A DNA stretch of 64,000 nt from Candidatus Competibacter sp. (GTDB taxonomy: Bacteria > Pseudomonadota > Gammaproteobacteria > Competibacterales > Competibacteraceae). A model generated the notes under the pieces. That model was not told the origin of the DNA. It made no database searches and saw only the letters and a list, made by a program, of their open reading frames with translations. A program made the translations under genes and the position numbers. Positions 25,685 through 34,778 of this stretch are shown here, one piece after another. The DNA lies in assembly GCA_029624815.1 (NCBI GenBank), contig JARSSH010000035.1, positions 1-64,000 on the forward strand, written 5' to 3'. How positions within the stretch are numbered: the stretch's first letter is position 1; every line of letters begins with the position of its first letter.

Positions 25685-27906
25685 TCCGCCGGCTTGCCCG
25701 TGGCCAGGGGCTGTCTCCCGTGCTGGCGCTGCTGGGGTTGCTGTTGGTCATGCTGGTGCTGGTGGCGGGCGCCACCACCAACTCGGCCCACTTCGAACAG
25801 ATGTATGCCTGGTTGCTGCTGGCCAGCGCCGTCGGTTTGGCGGTGCTGGCGGCGCTGATTCTCTACAATCTGATCGGTTTGCTCGGCCTGTACCGTCGTC
25901 GGGTGCCCGGTGCGCGGCTGACCTTGCGGTTGGTGGGAGTCTTTGCCGTGCTAGCCATTACGCCGGTGGCGCTGGTTTACGGGTTCTCGCTGAATTTCTT
26001 GCAGCGCGGTATCGATAGCTGGTTCAACGTTCAGGTGGACCGTGGTCTGGAAGGCGCGCTGGAACTCAGCCGCACCGCATTGGATCTGCGGATGCGCGAC
26101 GTGCTCAAGCAGACCACGCGGATCGCCGACAGCGTCGCCGAGAACGACGGAGAGCAAGCGGCCCGGCGTCTGGACGATCTGCTCGATTTCGGCGAGGCTT
26201 CCGAACTGACCCTGTTCGGCCGTGGCGGCCGCATCATCGCGACCGCCACGGCCTATCCATCGTCGGCGTTGCCGGAACCGCCGCCGGATACGGTGTTGCT
26301 GCAAGTGCGGCAGGGGCGCGATTACGTTGGCCTGGAGCCGATCCGCGACAGGGGGTTCCACATCCGCGTGGTGGTGCGGGTCACCAGCTTCGGCAACGAG
26401 GATCGCCTGCTGCAAGCGCTGTTTCCGGTGACCGACCGGCTCAGCCTGTTGGCCGACGCGGTGCAGGCGGCCTTCGATAGCTATAAGGAATTGATCTTCC
26501 TGCGGGCGCCGCTGAAAGCCAGTTTTACGCTGATTCTGTCGCTGGCGCTGCTGCTGGCGGTGCTGGCGGCGTTCTGGGCCGCGTTCTACACCGCGCACCG
26601 CCTGGTGCGGCCGTTGCGCGAACTGGCCGATGGCACTCAGGCGGTCGCCGCCGGCCAGTTCGACAAGCAACTGATGACACGCACGGGCGCCGACGAATTG
26701 GGTTTCCTGGTGCAGTCCTTCAACCAGATGACCCGTAACCTGGCGCAAGCGCGCGACGCCGCGCAGCGCAGCCAGGAACTGGTCGAAAGTCAGCGCGCTT
26801 ATCTGGAGGCGATGCTGGCGCGATTGTCGTCCGGAGTGCTGACCATCGATCAGGCCGGCCGTCTGCAAACCTGCAACGAAGCGGCCAGCCAAATCCTGGG
26901 CGTGGATTTACAGGCGTTTGTCGGCGCCCACAGCCAGATCATCGCGATCGAGCAGCCGGTGTTGCAGGATCTTCTTGAGGCGATTGCCCCTCAGTTCGCC
27001 GAGACTGGCGACTGGCGGCAGGAAATTAGCTGGTTCAGCGGCTCTGGTCGACGCATTCTGATGTGTCGCGGCAGTTCGCTGCCGGACACGGTCGGCCTGC
27101 GCGGCGGTCACGTCGTGGTTTTCGACGACATCACCCATCTGATGCAGGCCGAACGCGACGCCGCCTGGGCCGAGGTGGCGCGCCGACTGGCGCACGAAAT
27201 CAAGAATCCGCTAACGCCAATCCAATTGGCCACCGAGCGCATTCGTCACAAATACCTCAAGCAGTTCGATGCGGAGCAAGGCCGGGTGCTGGATCGCGGC
27301 ACCCACACCATCATCCAACAGGTGCAGGCGATGAAGGAGATGGTGGACGCTTTCAACGAATACGCCCGCCCGCCGCGCCTGCGACTGGAGCCGGTGGAAC
27401 TGAACGAATTCGTTGCCGAGGTGCTCTATCTGTACCGCGATTATCCGGCCGGCGTGGAAATCAAGCTGGATCTGGCCCGCGAGCCGCTGCCGATCAACGC
27501 CGACAAGGGGCGGCTGCGCCAGTTGCTGCACAACCTGGTCAAGAATTCGATCGAAGCCATCGGCGACGGCCACGGTTCGACCTTGTGGATCAGCGCCGCC
27601 CGCGAGCATGTGACTGGCGCCGATTGCGCCCATCTGAGTTTACGCGACGACGGCCCCGGCTTTCCCGACAACATCCTGAACAGCGCCTTCGAGCCCTATG
27701 TGACTACCAAACCCAAGGGAACCGGACTAGGATTGGCCATCGTCAAGAAAATCGTCGAGGAACACGGGGGATGGATCCAGTTGGAATCGCCGGCGGACGG
27801 CGGCGCCCGGGTCGTGGTTCGGCTGCCGCTGCACGGTACCGCCGGGTCTCCGGTTCCGTCCGCCGGTCCCGCCGTGCCGTTAAGTGCCGATAAGGAGGCC
27901 GGATGA
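25672..27906 (+). CDS. ntrY: NtrY-like membrane sensor histidine kinase
   Basis: A 744-aa kinase. Several hydrophobic segments lie near the N-terminus (about 18-37, 48-68, 88-110) and another at about 285-305, enclosing a periplasmic sensor region. A HAMP domain follows (HRLVRPLRELADGTQAVAAG), then PAS (about 380-490), HisKA with His508 in RRLAHEIKNPLTPIQLATER, and HATPase with LLHNLVKNSIEAIG, DDGPGFP and TKPKGTGLGLAIVKKI. The ATG at 25672 was preferred to a GTG nine bases earlier. It overlaps the ntrX start (ATGA). NtrYX systems are linked to nitrogen and redox control; the signal here is unknown. Confidence 0.93.
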   Translation: MVALIRRLARGQGLSPVLALLGLLLVMLVLVAGATTNSAHFEQMYAWLLLASAVGLAVLAALILYNLIGLLGLYRRRVPGARLTLRLVGVFAVLAITPVALVYGFSLNFLQRGIDSWFNVQVDRGLEGALELSRTALDLRMRDVLKQTTRIADSVAENDGEQAARRLDDLLDFGEASELTLFGRGGRIIATATAYPSSALPEPPPDTVLLQVRQGRDYVGLEPIRDRGFHIRVVVRVTSFGNEDRLLQALFPVTDRLSLLADAVQAAFDSYKELIFLRAPLKASFTLILSLALLLAVLAAFWAAFYTAHRLVRPLRELADGTQAVAAGQFDKQLMTRTGADELGFLVQSFNQMTRNLAQARDAAQRSQELVESQRAYLEAMLARLSSGVLTIDQAGRLQTCNEAASQILGVDLQAFVGAHSQIIAIEQPVLQDLLEAIAPQFAETGDWRQEISWFSGSGRRILMCRGSSLPDTVGLRGGHVVVFDDITHLMQAERDAAWAEVARRLAHEIKNPLTPIQLATERIRHKYLKQFDAEQGRVLDRGTHTIIQQVQAMKEMVDAFNEYARPPRLRLEPVELNEFVAEVLYLYRDYPAGVEIKLDLAREPLPINADKGRLRQLLHNLVKNSIEAIGDGHGSTLWISAAREHVTGADCAHLSLRDDGPGFPDNILNSAFEPYVTTKPKGTGLGLAIVKKIVEEHGGWIQLESPADGGARVVVRLPLHGTAGSPVPSAGPAVPLSADKEAG

Positions 27907-29273
27907 GCGCATCTTATATTTTGGTGGTCGATGACGAGCCGGACATTCGCGATCTGGTGAAGGAAATCCTGGAAGACGAGGGCTATGGCGTCGCCATCGC
28001 GGAGAATGCCGCCGCGGCCCGCGAGGCCCGCCGCGCCCAGCGGCCCGATCTGATCCTGCTCGATATCTGGATGCCGGACACCGACGGCATCACCCTGCTG
28101 AAGGAGTGGAGCGAGGGCGACCATCTGCCTTGCCCGGTGATCATGATGTCCGGCCACGGCACGGTCGAGACCGCGGTCGAGGCGACTCGGTTGGGCGCCT
28201 ACGATTTTATCGAGAAACCACTGTCGATGGCGAAATTGCTGCTGACCGTGGAGCGGGCGCTGGATGCCGACCGATTGGCGCGGGAAAACCAGAACCTGCG
28301 TCGCCAGCAGCGGATCGTCGCCGAGCCGGTCGGCCGCGGCGAGGTCGTTCAGCGCCTGCGCGCTCAGGTGCTCAAGATCGCCCAGCACGATGCGCCGGTG
28401 CTGGTGTTCGGCGAACCCGGAACCGGCAAGGAGGTCTACGCCCGCTTTCTGCATGCGCACAGCCCGCGTCGCAACGGACCGTTCGTGGATGTGGGCGTGG
28501 GTTCCATCGCCCGCGAAAACGCCAGTCTGGAACTGTTCGGTTCCGAGCAGGGCGAGCGGATTCACTACGGTCGGCTGGAGCAGGCCAGTGGCGGCACCCT
28601 GTTTCTCGACGAACTGGCCGACATGGACCTCGAAGCCCAGGCCAAGCTGGCCAGCGCCCTGGAAAACGGCTCCTTCCTGCGCATCGGCGGCAAGGAGCCG
28701 GTGCGGGTCAACGTACGAGTGGCGGCCGCCACTCACCGCGATCTGGAGCAGGAGGTGGCGATCGGGCGGTTCCGCGAGGATCTGTATTATCAATTGAACG
28801 TGGTGCCGATCAAGTTGCCGCCATTGCGCGATCACATCGAGGATGTGCCGGAACTGCTGAACTACTACATCGGCTATTTCGTCGATCAGGAAGGGCTGAC
28901 CTACCGCCATTTCACCCTGGCGGCCCAGAACCGGCTGCGCAACTATAACTGGCCCGGCAACATCCGCGAACTGAAGAACCTGGTGCAACGCCTGCTGATT
29001 CTGGGCGGCGACGAGGAAATTGCGCTGGAGGAAGTGGACGCCGCCGTGCGCGGCATCACCACCGCCAAATCCCAGGATGTCGGCAGCATTCCCCTGAACC
29101 TGCCGCTGCGCGAGGCGCGGGAACAATTCGAGCGGACCTATCTGATGCAGCAGTTCCGCGAATGCGAGGGCAACGTGGCGCGCTTGGCCGATCGGGTCGG
29201 CATGGAGCGAACCAACCTCTACCGCAAGCTGCGCGCCCTGGGCATCGATCCCAAGAAGGCGCTGGATGAGTGA
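27903..29273 (+). CDS. ntrX: NtrX-like response regulator, GAFTGA motif missing
   Basis: A 456-aa regulator with a receiver domain (Asp54 in LILLDIWMPDTDG), an AAA+ domain (Walker A FGEPGTGKE, Walker [13 protein letters not shown]) and a C-terminal Fis-type helix-turn-helix (CEGNVARLADRVGMERTNLY). The sigma-54-contacting loop, GAFTGA in true activators, is replaced by FGSEQGERIHYG (residues 212-223). By established knowledge of this family, a protein without that loop should not drive open-complex formation by sigma-54 RNA polymerase. It probably acts as a conventional DNA-binding activator or repressor. It overlaps ntrY by four bases and is followed nine bases later by trkA. Confidence 0.93.
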   Translation: MSASYILVVDDEPDIRDLVKEILEDEGYGVAIAENAAAAREARRAQRPDLILLDIWMPDTDGITLLKEWSEGDHLPCPVIMMSGHGTVETAVEATRLGAYDFIEKPLSMAKLLLTVERALDADRLARENQNLRRQQRIVAEPVGRGEVVQRLRAQVLKIAQHDAPVLVFGEPGTGKEVYARFLHAHSPRRNGPFVDVGVGSIARENASLELFGSEQGERIHYGRLEQASGGTLFLDELADMDLEAQAKLASALENGSFLRIGGKEPVRVNVRVAAATHRDLEQEVAIGRFREDLYYQLNVVPIKLPPLRDHIEDVPELLNYYIGYFVDQEGLTYRHFTLAAQNRLRNYNWPGNIRELKNLVQRLLILGGDEEIALEEVDAAVRGITTAKSQDVGSIPLNLPLREAREQFERTYLMQQFRECEGNVARLADRVGMERTNLYRKLRALGIDPKKALDE

Positions 29274-29282
29274 GGGCGGGTC

Positions 29283-30662
29283 ATGAAGATCGTGATGCTC
29301 GGCGCCGGGCAGGTGGGTGGCTCGGTCGCGCACATTCTGGCGAGCGAGGCCAACGATGTCACCGTGGTCGACGCCAACGCCGAACGCTTGCAGGCGTTGC
29401 AGGACCGACTGGATATCCGCACCGTCTGCGGTCACGCCGCCTATCCGGGCATTCTGGAGCAGGCCGGCGTTGCCGATGCCGACATGCTGATCGCGCTGAC
29501 CGACAACGACGAAGTCAACATGATCGCCTGTCAGGTGGCCCACACGCTGTTCAACACGCCGACCAAGATCGCCCGGGTTCGGGCAGGCGGCTACATCGCC
29601 TATCAGGATCGCTTGTTCGGGGACGAAGCCCTGCCGGTCAACGTCCTGATCAGTCCCGAGCAACTGGTGACGGACTACATCCGCCACATCATCGAGCATC
29701 CTGGGGCCTTGCAGGTGCTGGATTTCGCCGATGGCCAAGTCCGGCTGATGGGTGTGAAGGCCTACGAGGGTAGCTCCCTGGTGGGCCAGGCGCTGCGCAC
29801 CCTGCCCGAGCACATGCCGGGCATCGATACGCGGGTGGCCGCCATCTTCCGTCAGGGCAAACCGATCATTCCGGAAGGCAACACCATCATTGCGGCCGAC
29901 GACGAGGTTTTTTTCATCGCCGCGCGCAACAATACCCGCGCCATCGTCGGCGAGCTGCGCAAGCTGGACAAGATGGTCAAGCGCCTGATCATCGCCGGCG
30001 GTGGCCATATTGGGGCGCGGCTGGCCCAGGCGCTGGAGGAACGGTTCAAGGTCAAGGTCATCGAACGCAACGTGGACACCAGCCGACGGTTATCGGAGAA
30101 GTTGAGCCGGGCCATCGTGTTGCAGGGTGACGCCGCCGACGAAAACCTGTTGCGGCAGGAAAACATCGAAAACATGGACGTGTTCTGCGCCGTAACCGAC
30201 GACGACGAGGCCAATATTTTGTCGGCGATGCTGGCCAAGCGCATGGGCGCCCGCAAGGTCATGGCGCTGATCAATCGGGTGTCCTACGTGGATCTGGTGG
30301 AATCCTCCGGCATCGTCGATGTCGCCATCTCGCCGCAGCAGGCCACCATCGGCAGTCTGCTGACCCATGTCCGCCGCGGCGATGTGGTCAAGGTCCACTC
30401 CCTGCGTCGGGGCGCCGCCGAAGCGATCGAGGCGGTGGCCCACGGCGACTACAAAACCTCGAAAGTGGTGGGGCGGCGTCTGGACGAGATTAAACTGCCG
30501 CCGGGCACCACCATCGGCGCCGTGGCCCGCCGCGATGAGGTCATCATCTGTCATCACGACACCATGATCGAGGCGGACGATCACGTCATCCTGTTTCTGG
30601 TCGACAAGAAGCGGGTGCCCGAAGTCGAACGGCTGTTCGCGGTGACGGCGACCTTTCTGTAA
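29283..30662 (+). CDS. trkA: Trk potassium uptake regulatory protein TrkA
   Basis: Cytoplasmic nucleotide-binding subunit that gates the TrkH/TrkG potassium channel. The 459-aa protein is a tandem of two RCK units. Each has a Rossmann domain (MLGAGQVGGSVAHILA at the N-terminus and IAGGGHIGARLAQAL at about 238) with an acidic residue ending strand two, and each is followed by an RCK-C domain. The def-fmt-rsmB-trkA order is conserved in enterics; here DUF4390 and ntrYX are inserted between. No trkH gene is in the window. Confidence 0.95.
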   Translation: MKIVMLGAGQVGGSVAHILASEANDVTVVDANAERLQALQDRLDIRTVCGHAAYPGILEQAGVADADMLIALTDNDEVNMIACQVAHTLFNTPTKIARVRAGGYIAYQDRLFGDEALPVNVLISPEQLVTDYIRHIIEHPGALQVLDFADGQVRLMGVKAYEGSSLVGQALRTLPEHMPGIDTRVAAIFRQGKPIIPEGNTIIAADDEVFFIAARNNTRAIVGELRKLDKMVKRLIIAGGGHIGARLAQALEERFKVKVIERNVDTSRRLSEKLSRAIVLQGDAADENLLRQENIENMDVFCAVTDDDEANILSAMLAKRMGARKVMALINRVSYVDLVESSGIVDVAISPQQATIGSLLTHVRRGDVVKVHSLRRGAAEAIEAVAHGDYKTSKVVGRRLDEIKLPPGTTIGAVARRDEVIICHHDTMIEADDHVILFLVDKKRVPEVERLFAVTATFL

Positions 30663-30774
30663 GCCCGCGCCGCGCGAAAAAGCCTTATGCTAGAATGGGT
30701 GCGCCCCGAATCCCGGCCGGGGGATGGCCCCCGCCAACATTCCAAAACCGCTAGGCGCTGACAGGACCCCGCAC

Positions 30775-31434
30775 ATGACCGCATTCAATTTCGAGCAGGC
30801 GCGCTTCAACATGATCGAGCAGCAGATCCGGCCTTGGGAAGTGCTGGATCAGCGAGTCTTGGACACGCTCGCCCGCATGCCGCGCGAGGATTTCGTGCCG
30901 GAACGCTACCGTAATCTGGCTTTCAGCGACGTCGCCATCCCACTCGGCCACGGCGAGGTCATGCTAAAACCCGCCGTCGAGGGTCGAATCCTGCAAGCGT
31001 TGGCGCCGCGGCCGGTCGATCGGGTGTTGGAAGTCGGCACCGGCAGCGCTTATCTGACCGCCTGTCTGGCGCGCCTGGCCGTCGGAGTGACCAGCGTGGA
31101 CATCGTCCCCGAATTCGTCGAGGCCGCCCGGATCAAGTTGAAGGCGCACGGAATCGGCAATGTGGCGCTGCACGCCGGGGACGCCAGCCGCGGTTGGGGC
31201 GAGCACCGCTATAGCGTCATCGCCGTCACCGGCTCGGTGGCCGCGCTCGCCGATTGCTGGCGGCAGAGTCTGAGTTTGGGTGGTCGGCTGTTTGTCGCGG
31301 TGGGTCAGCCGCCGACGATGGAGGCGCTGCTGGTTACCCGAACCGGCGAGCGGGAATGGATCGAGGAAAGCCTGTTCGATACCGAACTGCCGCCGCTGCG
31401 CAACGCCGAGCCCCGCGAAACATTCCAATTCTGA
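30775..31434 (+). CDS. protein-L-isoaspartate O-methyltransferase family protein
   Basis: A 219-aa SAM-dependent methyltransferase of the Pcm family. The SAM site is DRVLEVGTGSAYLTACLARL and the upstream substrate loop is AFSDVAIPLGHGEVMLKPAV. Classic Pcm has a GQTIS-like loop, which here is PLGHGEVML. It therefore belongs to the divergent group usually encoded just before a rhodanese gene and tolC, and true isoaspartate repair activity is less certain. AGGA lies nine bases before the chosen ATG. Downstream and in the same frame lies a rhodanese remnant, then tolC. Confidence 0.88.
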   Translation: MTAFNFEQARFNMIEQQIRPWEVLDQRVLDTLARMPREDFVPERYRNLAFSDVAIPLGHGEVMLKPAVEGRILQALAPRPVDRVLEVGTGSAYLTACLARLAVGVTSVDIVPEFVEAARIKLKAHGIGNVALHAGDASRGWGEHRYSVIAVTGSVAALADCWRQSLSLGGRLFVAVGQPPTMEALLVTRTGEREWIEESLFDTELPPLRNAEPRETFQF

Positions 31435-31620
31435 TCGCCATGCGGAAACCGGCGCCGGCTCGATCCGGAGCGGGAAGCCCTCGTGATTTGCCACCACGGG
31501 ATTTGCGGCTTGTGGGTGGCTTTGCTTCCCGCTCTCGCCGGTGTCGAACAAGTGGCCAGTCCGGATGGCGGAATCAACGCCTGGCCGCGCGAAGTCGGCC
31601 CCACCGTTCCTCCTGATTAG
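31435..31620 (+). pseudogene. C-terminal half of a rhodanese-like gene
   Basis: Directly after the stop of the methyltransferase gene and in the same frame, 61 codons encode the second half of a single-domain rhodanese. They include the active-site loop ALVICHHGIC and, near the end, GGINAWPREVGPTVP. The first about 60 residues and any start codon are missing, and the usual arginine and serine after the catalytic loop are changed. In many gammaproteobacteria an intact rhodanese gene sits exactly here, between pcm and tolC. I interpret this as a deleted, decaying copy. Confidence 0.65.
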
Positions 31621-31639
31621 CGCTCGCTCTCCTTTTCCT

Positions 31640-31671
31640 GGACATGCGCGGGGTTTTCGCCACGCATGTCC
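31640..31671. promoter_or_regulatory. inverted repeat upstream of tolC
   Basis: GGACATGCG at 31640-31648 and CGCATGTCC at 31663-31671 are perfect complements around a 14-base spacer. This lies about 50 bp upstream of the tolC start. It could be a terminator for the preceding genes (no T-tract follows) or an operator controlling tolC. Confidence 0.4.
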
Positions 31672-31722
31672 ATTTGGTATATTAGCAATTGTTAAAATAT
31701 TCGTTAAGGGAGCCCGTCAGCC

Positions 31723-33135
31723 ATGCCCAAAGCGCACCGTTTGCTGTTGGCCGGAATGGTCGCCGCGCTGTTCGGCCAGCCGGTAGGGGCGGAAGATCTG
31801 CTGCAAGTGTACCGTCAGTCCCTGGAGAGCGATCCCGCGCTCAAGGCCGCCGCCGCCAACCGGCAAGCCTCCCAGGAAGCCAAGCCGCAGGCCCGGGCCT
31901 TACTGTTGCCGAATGTGGGGGTTACGACCTCGTGGGGCAACACCTTTGGAATCGTGGGATCGCCGACGGGCAGCTCCTCCAGTGACACTCACAACTACGC
32001 GATCGGTTTGACGCAACCCATTTACAATCGCGCCAGCCAAGTCCAGCAGCGGCTGGCGGAGGAGACTGTCAAACAAGCCGATGCCGACTTCAGTAACGCG
32101 GAAAACGATCTGATCCTGCGGGTTTCGCAGGGTTACTTCGGCGTACTGGCGGCCATCGACAACCTGACCTTCGCCACGGCGGAAAAAAACGCCTTCGCCC
32201 GCCAGCTCGAACAGGCCAACCGGCGCTTCGAGGTGGGGCTGGCCACCATTACCGACGTTTACGATGCCCAGGCCCGGTTCGACGGCGCCGTTTCCTCGGA
32301 GATCGATGCCACCAATAAACTGGCCAACGCCCGTGAATTCCTGCGGCAATTGACCGGCCAGGACTACGCGCGGCTCAATGTGCTCAGCGAGCGGATGCCG
32401 CTGGCGCTGCCCAAGCCCAACGACCCCGAGCAGTGGGTGCGCCTGGCGCTGGACAACAACCTGACTCTGCGCAGCGCTGGCTTCGGGGTCGAGCAGGCTC
32501 GGGAAAATATCCGGTTGCAGAAGGCGGGCCATTATCCATCCCTGGACCTGAACGCCAGCCGCGCCGATTTGGACAATGCGTTCAATCGCACCATCAGCAG
32601 TCAAGTCAACCTGCAACTGACCATTCCCCTGTACAGCGGCGGCGCGGTGTCCTCCCGCTCCCGCCAGGCGGCCTACAACTACGAAGCGTCCCGCCAGAAT
32701 CTGGAAAACTTGCAGCGCGACACGATTCGCACCGTGCGCAACGCCTACCGGGGCCAGGAAACCGCCATCAGCCAGATCAAGGCGCTGGACCAGACCCGGA
32801 TATCCACCCGCAGCGCGCTGGAAGCCACCCAGGCCGGTTACGAGGTGGGCACCCGCACCATCGTGGATGTGCTGAACGCCGAACGTAACGTGTACCTGGC
32901 CGAACGGGAGTACGCCGCCGCCCGCTATTCCTACATCGCCAATTATCTGGTGCTCAAGCAGGCCGCCGGCGAGCTATCGGAAGAGGATATGGTGGAAATT
33001 AACGGTTGGTTGGGCGGGGTCGTGCCGACCAGCGGTGTCCCCGCCACGCCAGCGCCCGGACAACTCGCCAAGCCCGACGCCGGCAAAGGCAAGGCGAACG
33101 GCAGGAACGCCGCCGCCAAATCCGCCGGCAAGTGA
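31723..33135 (+). CDS. tolC: TolC family outer-membrane efflux channel
   Basis: Trimeric outer-membrane duct for type I secretion and multidrug efflux. The 470-aa precursor has a cleavable signal (LLLAGMVAALFGQPVGA, then EDLLQVYRQSLESDP). Two repeated halves follow, each with a coiled-coil and a beta segment, for example YAIGLTQPIYNRAS and VNLQLTIPLYSGGAVSSRSR. An alanine/lysine-rich tail is at the C-terminus. The ATG follows AAGGGAG by eight bases. No inner-membrane pump gene is adjacent, so it probably serves several systems. Confidence 0.94.
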   Translation: MPKAHRLLLAGMVAALFGQPVGAEDLLQVYRQSLESDPALKAAAANRQASQEAKPQARALLLPNVGVTTSWGNTFGIVGSPTGSSSSDTHNYAIGLTQPIYNRASQVQQRLAEETVKQADADFSNAENDLILRVSQGYFGVLAAIDNLTFATAEKNAFARQLEQANRRFEVGLATITDVYDAQARFDGAVSSEIDATNKLANAREFLRQLTGQDYARLNVLSERMPLALPKPNDPEQWVRLALDNNLTLRSAGFGVEQARENIRLQKAGHYPSLDLNASRADLDNAFNRTISSQVNLQLTIPLYSGGAVSSRSRQAAYNYEASRQNLENLQRDTIRTVRNAYRGQETAISQIKALDQTRISTRSALEATQAGYEVGTRTIVDVLNAERNVYLAEREYAAARYSYIANYLVLKQAAGELSEEDMVEINGWLGGVVPTSGVPATPAPGQLAKPDAGKGKANGRNAAAKSAGK

Positions 33136-33185
33136 CTCGAACGGGTCCGGTTGCATTTCCACGATGACCGCGTGACCGACCGACG

Positions 33186-33722
33186 ATGCGCGCAGTCGAA
33201 CCGCCGCCATCCAGCCCCGCTATTTTCCCCTTGGTGAAATTGCCGCGACGGCTGGCGGCGATTGGCTACGACGGGTTGTTGCTGGCCGGGGTGTTGTTCG
33301 TCGCGACCGCGCTGGCATTGGGTCTGGCCGTCATTTTGATCGGCGGCACCGCGTTTGCAGTACATAACCCCTTGGTGGGTAACCCGTTCTTTCGCACTTA
33401 CCTGCTGCTGGTTTGTTTCTTTTTCTACGGTGGTTTTTGGGTTCACGGCGGCCAGACCCTGGGGATGCGCGCCTGGCGGGTGCGGGTGCGGCGGCGCGAT
33501 GGTCGGGGCATCGGCTGGTGGCAAGCCCTGCTGCGATTTCTCGTCGCCGGTCTGTGGCTGGCGCCGGTGGCCTATCTGCACCAAGTCTTGAAACTCGGCG
33601 TCGGCCTCAGCCTGGGCGCCGGTTTTGCGTGCTTGCTGTTGTTGCTGGCGTTGCGTCTGCCGGACCGTTGTTCGGAAACGGAGCTGGTGGTGGTGCCCAA
33701 AGGTGGAAACACCTCAACGTAG
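33186..33722 (+). CDS. RDD family membrane protein
   Basis: A 178-aa integral membrane protein of the RDD family. The signature arginine and aspartates appear in LPRRLAAIGYDGLLLAGVLF. Further hydrophobic segments lie at about 42-58, 72-88 and 120-160, and the conserved HGGQTLGMRAWRVRV segment follows the third. Functions proposed for the family range from ion antiport to assembly factors, and none can be assigned here. It follows tolC by 50 bp and converges with lptG, overlapping its end by nine bases. Confidence 0.85.
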   Translation: MRAVEPPPSSPAIFPLVKLPRRLAAIGYDGLLLAGVLFVATALALGLAVILIGGTAFAVHNPLVGNPFFRTYLLLVCFFFYGGFWVHGGQTLGMRAWRVRVRRRDGRGIGWWQALLRFLVAGLWLAPVAYLHQVLKLGVGLSLGAGFACLLLLLALRLPDRCSETELVVVPKGGNTST

Positions 33723-34778
33723 CCGGCGCAGCGCGTAAAAACCCGCTCCCAGGAACAGCAGCGACGGCAGCGCGGCCCCCGCCAGCGGCGGGTAGCCGTA
33801 CAGCAGCACCACGTTGCCGAGCAGATAGTTGATCAGGAAGAACGCCAGTCCGAGCAGCAACCCGACCAGCAGGCGCTGGCCGACGCCGACCGAGCGTTGC
33901 GGGCCGAATACGAACGGCATGGCGATCACCAGCATCGCCAGATAAGCCAGCGGCGCCAGCAGCTTGCGCCATAAGGCCAGCCGGTAGCTTTGAGCGTCCA
34001 GTCCGTTGCTTTCCAGATAGTCCACATAAACCCGCAGGTCGCGGATCGACAGTTGGTTGGGGTTGGCGGCCAGCACTTCCAGGATCTGCGGGCTGATGGC
34101 CGAGGCCACCGTCAGGCTGGGCAGTTGCTCGGTCAGCACCTTGTCGTCGTCGAAGACGCTGCGGCTCACGCCTTCCAATACCCAGCGACCGGCCTGATAG
34201 CGCGCGCTCTGGGCATGGGTGGCGGTTTCGAGCCGGGCCTCGGGGCTCACCTCGAAAATATCGATATCCGCCAGCCGGACGCCCGGCAACACGCCTTGAA
34301 TGCGAATGAAATAATCGCCGTCGCGCGCCCAGAAACCGCGACCGCCGCGGATCGCCAGGTTTTCACCCTTGATGACGGCGCGCTGTTCGCGGGCGAACTG
34401 CTCCAGCGGCGGGGCGGCGAACTCGCCCATCAACAGCACCGCCAGACTCAACAGCAATCCGGCCTGCAGGACGGAGCGGGTCAGCCGGGCCAGCGACAAC
34501 CCCGCGGCCCGCATCGCGATCAGCTCGCTGCCGCCGGCCAGTGCGCCCATGCCGAGCAGACCGCCCACCAGCAGCGCCATGGGGAACAGTTCGTACAGCC
34601 GCTGTGGCTGGACCAGCAGCAGGTAGCGGAGCGCCGCCACGAAATCGTAATCGCCGGCGCCGACGTCTTCCAGCTCCGCCAGCAGGCTCAGAACGAATTC
34701 CAGCAGCAGCAGCGCCAGCGCCGCGACCAGGGTGGCCGTGGCGACGGTGCGAAAGATGTAGCGATCCAGCAGTTTCAT
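33714..34778 (-). CDS. lptG: LPS export permease LptG
   Basis: Inner-membrane subunit of the LptB2FG ABC transporter that extracts lipopolysaccharide towards the LptC-A-D bridge. The 354-aa protein has the family layout of three N-terminal membrane helices (about 12-35, 60-82, 98-120), a large periplasmic beta-jellyroll (about 125-265) and three C-terminal helices (about 275-350). It starts MKLLDRYIFRTVATATLVAA. Its ATG overlaps the lptF stop by four bases, so the pair is translationally coupled. Confidence 0.94.
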   Translation of the reverse strand: MKLLDRYIFRTVATATLVAALALLLLEFVLSLLAELEDVGAGDYDFVAALRYLLLVQPQRLYELFPMALLVGGLLGMGALAGGSELIAMRAAGLSLARLTRSVLQAGLLLSLAVLLMGEFAAPPLEQFAREQRAVIKGENLAIRGGRGFWARDGDYFIRIQGVLPGVRLADIDIFEVSPEARLETATHAQSARYQAGRWVLEGVSRSVFDDDKVLTEQLPSLTVASAISPQILEVLAANPNQLSIRDLRVYVDYLESNGLDAQSYRLALWRKLLAPLAYLAMLVIAMPFVFGPQRSVGVGQRLLVGLLLGLAFFLINYLLGNVVLLYGYPPLAGAALPSLLFLGAGFYALRRLR

